Origin: Allodiplogaster sudhausi
Lineage: Eukaryota; Nematoda; Chromadorea; Rhabditida; Diplogasteridae
DNA length: 64,000 nucleotides
Assembly (NCBI GenBank): GCA_945643635.1
Contig: CALZFC010000005.1
Span: 6,775,001 to 6,839,000 of the forward strand
Direction: 5' to 3'
Shown: one piece after another, positions 54,016 through 64,000 of the stretch
How the letters are laid out: every line of letters starts with the position of its first letter
Position numbering within the stretch: the stretch's first letter is position 1
Translations under genes and position numbers: made by a program
The notes under the pieces: model-generated
What the model was told of the DNA's origin: nothing
The model's database searches: none
The model's input: the letters and a program-made list of their open reading frames with translations, nothing else

Positions 54016-54959
54016 CTAGGAGTCGTTGGCGTAGTCAGCGGGGTTCTTGCGGCCGGCCTTGTGGTTGGCTTTCTTGGCCCAGTCGTACACGAGATATGCC
54101 CCGACGCTGGGCGGCACGTAGTAGAACCAGTTCCTCCACACGTAGTTCTTGAACACCTGCAATAAAGGTCTTGACTTCAAAATCTCCGGTGGAAAACAAC
54201 GGACTCCTTGTTTCGACGGATTAATAATTCCAATTGAACACCAGCTTAAATATATTTTTCAAAAATCAAATGTTAATGTTAGGATCACCCGTTAAAGCCC
54301 AAGCGTTCTCATTGGATAAAAATCGGGAGAGTAAGTGAGTAATGAAGACATCGAAGCACTATAAAAGCTAAGGCATGTCACAATACTTATACGCCCGTTA
54401 ACTCAAGGAAATATTCGGTAGAGTAGAACAGTTGAAAATCAAGACCAGAACTATCCTATTTTTGCCAACTGGAAAAGGGTGCAAATCAAATTCAGGAAAA
54501 AAAAACCGCAGTCGAGCCCCTATAAACTTGTGTAAAATTTTTCACTTAGCTAACTAGGAAACTATCGGAAACCCTAATTCCAAAAATTCTGTTTTATACT
54601 TTATAAAGAAAAAAGTATTTCTAAACATTTAATAACCATTTAAAGATGCATGCTCTTCCATGAAATTAATGTTAATGTTTGATATGTCAATGTTAACATG
54701 GGTTACTGCAGCTAACACACGTTGTCGTCCCCATATCCCGCCCATCCAACCTTGACGAAAGCCTGGTCGAGAAATCCCGCGAAGGCCTTCTGCTCATTCG
54801 GTGACAGCGCGAACCGATACTCTCCGTACATCTAGAAAAGATTCTCCTCATTCGATTGCACAGCAGCCACCCCATCAAGAGGCACAGCCAGAAATGGCAA
54901 CTCCTGACCTTGCCAAGGTTGCCGAAATGCTTGCCGAGCCGGCCGACGGAGGAGTGCAT
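54016..54959 (-). CDS. UQCRQ: Ubiquinol-cytochrome c reductase subunit 8 (QCR8/UQCRQ)
   Basis: Three exons: 54959 to about 54909 (MHSSVGRLGKHFGNLGK), about 54831-54752 (MYGEYRFALSPNEQKAFAGF…AFVK) and 54156-54016 (VFKNYVWRNWFYYVPPSVGA…KNPADYANDS). About 90 residues, normal for this complex III subunit. The single membrane helix (NWFYYVPPSVGAYLVYDWA) and the C-terminal RKNPADYAND are family hallmarks. Intron 2 is long for this window (~590 bp) and AT-rich. The gene follows NDUFA7 on the same strand with 176 bp between. Confidence 0.9.
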
Positions 54960-55135
54960 GGCGAATCTTCCTGTTCTACACCAACATTTCACATAGTCGA
55001 CAGGCATAAAATTATAATAAAGTATCGCAATGACCGTCCAATACAGAGCAACACGAATAGAACTGGCTTCCAAATTAAACTTTATCTACAAGCAATTAAA
55101 CGACATGCTACATGAAGAATTCTATAGTCAGTTGT

Positions 55136-56102
55136 TCATCGGCGTGGGGTTGCGTACCTGTCGAACTTCTCAAGGTAAGCCAGCTGAAGCATCATAACTC
55201 CTCTCATTACAGGTAAAATGTTGAATATCAACGCACTAATTTCCAAAATAACCTGAGGATCATTCTTCTGCGTGGCCAGTTCATTCTCAATAGAGCGATT
55301 CCACTCAAGACCGAATCCGGGAGTTGGCGACTCAAGGCCAAAGTTCTCAGTCGGCCCGACACTCACTCCAGCGGCCTTGGCGCTTCTTAACAAACAAGAA
55401 AACTTAATACCAACTACTCATTAGTTTTATGGGCAGGATTACCCACAAGTATAAGATTAGAAACTTGAGCCAAATTGAAACAAGAGTGAATAGTAACTCA
55501 ATCTTGTCTCCTGTGGAGGTTGCGAAAACGGCACCGGAAGAGTCAGCGGCGTAGAGGGCAGAAGGAGGAAGAACTTCACGGCGGCCATCTCGATCCTGTC
55601 AATTTATACAAGTCGAAGAGTGAAGAATACGTCGTGCACTGCCAAGAGACGAGTAAGAACCTTGTAATAGTTGCTGGCCAGTTGGTGATGAACCCCGCCG
55701 GGAATAGCGGGTGGTTCCGTCGTACGAGCAGACTGTGTGTTAGGGAAGCGCAGAGGATTGTGATAGGCAGCCTGCAGGCATTCACTATTTATTACTGCCA
55801 AACGATATAGTCTTTGTTCTACTGCCTAGTAATTAAAAAAAAAAGTGAGATGTTGTAAATGAAAGAAAGGCAACAAATAGGATATGAAAAGAATAGTGCC
55901 TTTCCGTCCGCAGTGGGAAGACCGGGAGGAGGAGTGATTGGCTGTCGATCCACTGCAAGGAGCTTGTTGCGCAGCCAGTTCCAGAACGGCGTCTTAATAT
56001 ATGCTTAGCAGAAGTAGCAACATCTCCAGAAACCATTAAACGGCAACTGACCTGCGTTCGGTTCTGGACCGCAGCAGACGCGATCTTCTTACCGTAACTC
56101 AT
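55136..56102 (-). CDS. NDUFA7: NADH dehydrogenase 1 alpha subcomplex subunit 7 (NDUFA7, B14.5a)
   Basis: Start at 56102 (MSYGKKIASAAVQNRTQ). Exons near 56000-55907 (TPFWNWLRNKLLAVDRQPIT…), 55772-55662 (AAYHNPLRFPNTQSARTTEP…NYYK), 55597-55505 (DRDGRREVLPPSALYAADSS…), 55390-55255 and a last short exon ending …YLEKFDRYATPRR at 55136. About 175 aa. The PPPGLP, PPAIPGGVHHQL and DGRRE blocks are those of the complex I accessory subunit B14.5a on the matrix side of the inner membrane. No N-terminal targeting peptide is evident, usual for this subunit. Confidence 0.9.
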
Positions 56103-57981
56103 GGTTACGGAGTCTCAATTGCCAGCTCAACCCTGGAAAGAGAACTCGCTTTCATCCGCACACAACACGCACCTGGACGTTTCATGTCTGCATTAAGAAG
56201 AACATTCAAAGAAAACGGAACAGATTGCATGACAAGGTGGGAAACGAACGGACAGACGCAGACACCCTTCATTTACAGTGTTCACTTTACAAATAAACGC
56301 ACAACTTTGTGAAATAAACTCTGAAATATGAACACACGAACAGGAAAAACCAATGAAAACATTTCTGAATTATCGCAGCTCTCATTTTAAACTACAAACT
56401 ACTACTTTCAAACGCATCCTGTTTCAGGATAGCGCGCGAAATTTTATCGGTCAGTTGCAGTGCCTGCTGTGATTGTTCGTTTAATTTTAATTTTAATACC
56501 AATTCATGCCATTATGATCTTGGCGTGTATGTATGGATTACCTAATGAGTTATTCCGGATAGTTCTAATCTCTTTTTATGATATGCGACAGGGAGACCTT
56601 GACGGAAAATAAAGAGAAGTAATAGCCAAATGGAGAGAAGACCGGAAAAAAGAGGCGGAGAGGATAAAATTGAATATAGGGGAAAGACTTAGGCACAAGC
56701 ATCAGAAAAAGGCTTTCTTGCATCAAAGAGATGCTTTTCATGACAATCACAACACAAATATATATTTTTCTAGACTTGCCATCACAGATATGAGTGACTC
56801 ACTTAAACCGGTTCAATCCATTTTTTTGCCTGGGGGAATGATTTTACAGTGAAATGCGCCTCGCAAAGCTCAGTCGGGGTGTGAGGGAAGGTCACAAGTG
56901 TGGATATATTGAGGAGTGGAGAGTTCTTGACTCTGGCTTCCCTTTCTTTAACCTTGCTCTTCGTTCCTGACTTGACGCTTTGGTTTACATTTTTCTTCTA
57001 AAACGAATCGCATGCTGCCGTCCAAGTATACTATTCTAGCTCATTTCTTCTCGTGCTCTCTGAATCTCTGGCCCTACTTCCTAATACGGGACAAGTCAGA
57101 TCTTCATTAGCAGTCGCCTTAGTGTATCCATTAAGCATCCTTCGCTCAATGGTGCAACTTAATCCAGGATCACTCTGTATTCTCTCAACCTCATCCTCTG
57201 CACCTTCTTTCTCTCTTCTCTCTGTCTCTGTCTCTCTCTCCTCTTTTTCCCCTATATTTCTGTCTATCTTCTCTCTATCTCTTCTCTCTCTCCATCGCTC
57301 TCTCTTTCTCTCTCTCCTCTCTCTTTTCTCTCTCTCTCCTCTCTCTCTCTCTCTTCTCTCCCTCTATGTCTCTCTTCTCTCTCTTTCCCTCTCTTTCTCT
57401 CTCTTTTTTATCTCTCCCTCCTCTTCTCCATCTCTCTCTCTCTTCTTTCTCTTCTCTCTCTCCTCTCTCTCTCTCTCCCCCTCTCTCTCTCTCTCCACTT
57501 GCCCTCCTCCCCTACAAGGACTGATGGGGGACGGTAGAGGCAGTGGGGGTGGTTGGCTGGCGAGCCCGGCAAGCTCTCTCACTCCCATTCCCAGCTTGCT
57601 CATCCCCTCCCATATCTGCTCCAGCCGATCTTGGGGGAAAGAGTCTCATCGATGAAGAGAACCTGCGTCTTTGTCCCGAAACACGAACTTTCTCTTTCCA
57701 CTCCTCTCCCTTCCCTTATCCCCTCAGGCCACTCTCTCTCTCTCAATCATTTACCCTCATTCTCCTCCCATTCACCTACATACCCAGTCACGCCGTTCCG
57801 TGTCTTTTCAATTCATTTATCGATTCCCGATTATCCTTATTTCGGATGATTCTTTTGAGATATCCAAGTCCTCTTTCCTCTCCACTTCGATAATTATCTA
57901 ATCAGCGAGTGCTCCAGTGAACTCGAGTTGCCCAAGCGAGCCGGCAGAGAGAAAGAGAGAAAGAGAGAGAGACGGCGTGAG
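56103..57981. other. Intergenic, CT-rich in its second half
   Basis: 56103-57050 is AT-rich without supportable coding sequence. 57195-57510 is a dense CT microsatellite that is open in all three forward frames. 57520-57980 shows no domain. Presumably it holds the promoter of the gene at 57982. Confidence 0.6.
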
Positions 57982-58675
57982 ATGATCAGCGGGGCAATTC
58001 TTCTCGCTCTTTCCACAGTCGTCGTCGCTCAGCAGTCTCCTCTCTCACGTGCTTGGAATGACGCTCTTCCCGGAGTTCGTCGCTTTCCCTTTTTCGTTCA
58101 ATTACTCTAGCTCAATCTCTCTCTCTCTCTCTCTCGCTCTCTCTCTATCTCTATCTAGCTCAATCTCTCTCTCTCTCTCTCGCTCTCTCTCTATCTCTAT
58201 CTCTCTCTTGCTATCTCTATTTCTCCTTCTTTCTCTCTATCTCTCTCTTTGTCTCTCACTTCTCTTCAACTCTACCTGTACCTCATTCAATCTCAGTCTC
58301 TCTTTTTCTCGCTATCTCTTTTTTCCTCTGCCTAACCCTATCACTCCTTCCCATTGTTTATGCATATCTCCTCTTCTACTCTCTGGCACTTCTACTCGCC
58401 TGTCTCTCTGCTTATTTATTTATATTACTTTCACAACGTTTCTTTGATCTCTGCACTCGCTCCATCTTTTTCACCTTCGTTTCCTAACTTCTCTCCTGGC
58501 ATAATTTTAGTGCTGGATAGAGCCTTCTAACTATAAGCAACCTACAAAAAAAAATTGCCATGCATACATATTCACCAAAAAATATGCTCTGTCCAATCTT
58601 CTACGCCTTCTACTTTTACGCTTTCAATGCTATCTCCCCCCCTCTCTCCTTCTCTCTCTTTCTCTCACTCTCTCC

Positions 58676-58718
<43 letters not shown>

Positions 58719-59358
58719 AACCCGCCTGCAGCTCTCTTATGCCCATGTACATCCTCGGTCGGAAAGCTTCAGCTCCTCGAACCTGATTTAAAATCAGACG
58801 CAGCAACACCTCTTTAAACCTTGCAATCCAGTTTCACTCTTCCTTTTTTTGCTTACCCTCTCATGAGCAATAATGGCACGAGGAGGGAGATATGTAACGT
58901 CATTTTCTATAACTCCGCTGAGGAAAAGAGTTGTGGAAGCTTTAAAAAAAACCAAGAAGCCGTAGGCTGGCTCGTGTTGAAGAAAATGTATGGGATGATA
59001 AGGAGTTTGTTGAGGTGCAACCATTCTGGGAGAAGTACCAGACTGGCCCCCATGGGGTTGTCATTCGAGGATGGCAATTCAGTAGATGCGCCTCTGAACA
59101 GGTGAGAACTTCACTTTCTACGTCTTCTTCGTTCTATTTTCATAAAAGATGAGCAATCGGGTATCTCTCAGTTAGAATGAGAAAACCTTCTTCCCTTACA
59201 GTGGACTGACTACGTGGTGAACGTTTCTAATATAGTCATCTGGCCGGATTACCCCCGCTTCCCCGGCCCGATCTTCTTCAATGTCACCATGGATGTTTCC
59301 GAGGATCTTCCAACTGACAAAATCGAGATGGATCTTGAGGTCAGTTGTTTGGTAGCGG

Positions 59359-59398
<40 letters not shown>

Positions 59399-60533
59399 GC
59401 TCTCTCTCTCTCTCTCTATCTATCTCTCTCTCTCTCTCCTCGCAGGTTCGACATGCAGTAACGAACAAGCAGGGCAGCAAGGGCTGGCAGGTCATTCCCT
59501 GCCAGGGGTGGAATATTGTCGATGGCTGCGATGGAGTCGGCTCATGGTTAATTCACCATTCCTCAGTTCCTTTTCTCTGTCCCTCCTTTCCAATTGAATC
59601 TCTCCGTTCTTTTCTGTCTTCCTCCCTCTTCTTCTCCCATTGAATCTCTCCGTTCTTTTCTGTCTTCCTCCCTCTTCTTCTCCCATTGAATCTCTCCGTT
59701 CTTTTCTGTCTTCCTCCCTCTTCTTCTCCCATTGCTTGTTCAGAATGCCCTTCGCTTGATTTCTGTTCTTCATAATAGAGAAATATAAAATGTAGAGTCC
59801 TGGAGTGCTAACTCGACTCTCATCAATAGACCTTGAAGTAAAGACCTAAACTCTCTCTCTCTGCAGCCGATACTGTGACATGCTGGAGAAGTGCGACGAA
59901 GCAGTGAAGGGAGCACACAAATACGTCAACGATCGAAAGGCGCAAGGTTTCCTGAGGTTCGAACTCATGAGATCTTCTATTCCAACCCATAATGATGATG
60001 CTGGAACAGGGAGAACAGACTCTGCCCTCCGCCAAAGGGGCACTGGACGATGACATTCTCCAAGGTCTTCTCATCCGAAGATCTGCCGAAGTCATTCTTC
60101 GGTCCTCTTCAATCGGTATACTACCTTTCTTCTTCCCATTCACAGGCACAAAGCAATATGTTGAATTTCCTGAAATACTATCCAGCTACTTCTTTCTTTC
60201 TCTACAACGTAGTGCCATCACTTTCCCACATGAGTTGGCTGCATAAAAGATGCATGGGTTGTCATTTTTCCCACAAACTCTGACATTTGCAACGCAGAAC
60301 GAGTACTGGCTGACGTTCTCCTTCACGGATGGTAAGGACAAGAAACTGGGATGCGCGCGCCTCTGGGTGGACGTCTGCAAGTACCATCTGCAGGTACTGT
60401 TCATTCTCGAGTCAAGGAATGAAAGTGGGGTGTTCAGGACAAGCAGCAGAAGTGTCTGCGAGACCCCAATGCGTTCAAGAACTTCATCAACGAGATCAGC
60501 AGCCAGGCAGAGCAAATCCGCAACCGAGGATAA
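57982..60533 (+). CDS. Secreted ML-domain protein (GM2-activator-like lipid binding)
   Basis: Start at 57982: signal peptide MISGAILLALSTVVVAQ then a donor after ALPG. The exon(s) between 58060 and 58970 are unclear. Then come about 58975-59100 (EENVWDDKEFVEVQPFWEKY…FSRCASEQ), 59202-59340 (WTDYVVNVSNIVIWPDYPRF, VTMDVSEDLPTDKIEMDLE), 59446-59546 (GWQVIPCQGWNIVDGCDGVG), 59868-59945 (CRYCDMLEKCDEAVKG), 60009-60115 (NRLCPPPKGHWTMTFSKVFS), 60299-60390 (EYWLTFSFTDGKDKKLGCAR) and 60442-60533 (CLRDPNAFKNFINEISSQAE…). Paired Cys, the beta-strand pattern and IPC…GSC match MD-2/GM2A-type ML domains, which bind lipids outside the cell or in lysosomes. CT microsatellites interrupt several introns. Confidence 0.65.
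58110..58215. repeat. CT microsatellite with a ~45-bp duplicated block
   Basis: TCAATCTCTCTCTC…CTATCTCTATCTAGC-type block repeated at about 58110 and 58158, in intron 1 of the ML-domain gene. Confidence 0.8.
59378..59440. repeat. CT microsatellite
   Basis: (CT)n directly after a splice donor and running up to the next acceptor of the ML-domain gene. Confidence 0.9.
59596..59733. repeat. 46-bp tandem repeat, three identical copies
   Basis: Unit starts TGAATCTCTCCGTTCTTTTC and ends TTCTTCTCCCAT. Three copies without visible differences, in an intron of the ML-domain gene. Identical copies suggest recent expansion. Confidence 0.93.
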
Positions 60534-60642
60534 CGAGTTCTTGAGACTACACTCACCTTCCCTCCTTGTTTTCTTAGGAATTCCTCTAAGTTATCTTTGC
60601 CAATTGCATATCTCGCGAATACTTGATTCGAGATTCAGCTCA

Positions 60643-63105
<2,463 letters not shown>

Positions 63106-63773
63106 GATGAAAAAGGGGGAGTGCCTGACTTGAAAGAGAAGACGATTAACCTTCAGATGCGGGAAAAAAGAAACAAGGAACACGCGTACAGAACACGCGG
63201 CAGGACAAGATAGAAGTGAGCATGCGCTGCATGCAGCAGCTACATTTGTTCTACAGGTGAGCTAACGCGTCCCAACAACTTGGAAACCTTTGATCTGCAA
63301 AAGCGCGCGAATGGCATCCTCCGCGCCAAAAACTACTTGCCGCGTAAACTTCAAAACCTTAGAAGATGCCAAATTCGCATGTTCAAAAGCACTTGTTAGG
63401 AAGCGCTTACGTACTATCGCCGGAAAGGGAATACAACCCAATAATTAGACCTCTCACTCACATAAGGAACCCCTCCTAACGAACTGGAACGCAGCAACGC
63501 AAGGGTCGATCAGAGTTTGCGAAAGATTTCTCGCCCAAAACCGCATCGCTTACCGTTTAAATTTCGCGCCAACCGCATCGCTCGTTTAGCCCCGCCCCAG
63601 CCATCGCTGATTGGTGGATTGCTGTCTTGGCTCCGCCTTTGCTTGGAATGGATTGGTTCTTGTGGAATGGACCTTTCTGAGCAAACGCGCGGGAATGTGC
63701 CCTGATATTCCTCCCTCCCGTTGTTGTTATTGTGAGAAGAAAGTATGTTTTTGCAGTTCCTCCCAGATTAACC
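63106..63773. promoter_or_regulatory. Shared upstream region of two divergent beta-tubulin genes
   Basis: 668 bp between the two start codons (63105 minus, 63774 plus). CGCG-containing and GC-richer patches (ACACGCGGC, AAGCGCGCGA, TTTCGCGCC, ACGCGCGGG) cluster here, unlike the AT-rich intergenic DNA elsewhere. No clear TATA box on either side. Confidence 0.5.
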
Positions 63774-64000
63774 ATGCGCGAGATCGTCCACGTTCAGGCC
63801 GGCCAGTGCGGCAACCAGATTGGCGCCAAGGTTTCCTTCTTTTTATCTCCATTATTCCTTTTCTTTTCTTGCTACTTCGTCTGATCTGTAGCTGTTTAAT
63901 GTTTTCTGCTTTCCGAGATCCTTGGAGCTAGTTTAAGCTTGCAAAAGATTGGGAAACCTCCCTTACTGTGTTTTCATTCGTGTATCTTCAAACAAAACAA
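63774..64000 (+). CDS. Second beta-tubulin gene, first exon only (truncated by window end)
   Basis: Exon 1 at 63774-63830 codes [19 protein letters not shown] and ends at a GTTTCC donor, the same intron position as the divergent gene at 63048. It differs from that gene at residue 18 (Ala for Ser). Only intron sequence is seen from 63831 to 64000. Confidence 0.9.

Noticed and set aside
57053..57655. 200-codon plus-strand Ser/Leu-rich frame
   Set aside because: CT microsatellite is open in all frames, and the non-repetitive ends show no domain.

Overview
The window looks like nuclear DNA of a nematode. The strongest clue is a cuticlin with a ZP domain (10962-12958, minus), a cuticle-matrix family typical of nematodes. 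A nematode-type beta-tubulin with Phe at residue 200 supports this. The protein-coding genes are compact with many introns, and GT-AG joins give uninterrupted frames wherever I traced them. GA/CT microsatellites are extremely abundant. I cannot place the species.

Layout, left to right. (1) 107-4253: a very young LTR retrotransposon of BEL/Pao type that encodes only Gag plus an aspartic protease and was inserted into a GA repeat. (2) 5303-15299, all minus: an unrecognised multi-exon gene with an internally duplicated domain, a cuticlin, and a globin with a myristoylation-type start. (3) 17592-23212: a full-length but broken Ty3/gypsy element, minus, inserted into the last codons of a TTD14-like P-loop NTPase gene (23203-24450 plus the displaced tail at 17571-17591). 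(4) 24942-26082: a PTPMT1-like mitochondrial phosphatase, plus; 26468-28362: a Rabin8/Sec2-type Rab exchange factor, minus. (5) 28363-32726: microsatellite-rich with only weak coding fragments. (6) 32727-38470: a second Gag-protease-only BEL/Pao-like element, minus, whose zinc-knuckle domain sits in a separate downstream reading frame. (7) 38642-40697: a two-pore-domain potassium channel, plus, convergent with WDR35/IFT121 (40709-49385, minus), one of whose introns holds about 1.2 kb of AAAG repeat. (8) 50105-51950: a BTB-domain protein, minus; 52550-53936: a probable unrecognised gene, plus. (9) 54016-56102: two respiratory-chain subunits in tandem, NDUFA7 then QCR8, minus, with operon-like spacing. 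(10) 57982-60533: a secreted ML-domain (GM2-activator-like) protein, plus. (11) 60818-63105: a complete beta-tubulin, minus, head to head with a second beta-tubulin whose first exon starts at 63774 and which runs off the window.

The host genes do not form one pathway. They cover cilia (WDR35, Rabin8, tubulins), mitochondria (QCR8, NDUFA7, PTPMT1) and cuticle. The most unusual material is the pair of pol-less BEL/Pao-like elements. In both, the gag start codon lies inside the 5' LTR, the reading frame runs through the tRNA primer-binding site, and a pyrimidine tract ending in CAG, not a purine tract, abuts the 3' LTR. Exon boundaries were called by eye from GT-AG sites and reading frame. The cuticlin boundaries sum to an exact open frame of 416 codons; others are approximate unless stated.
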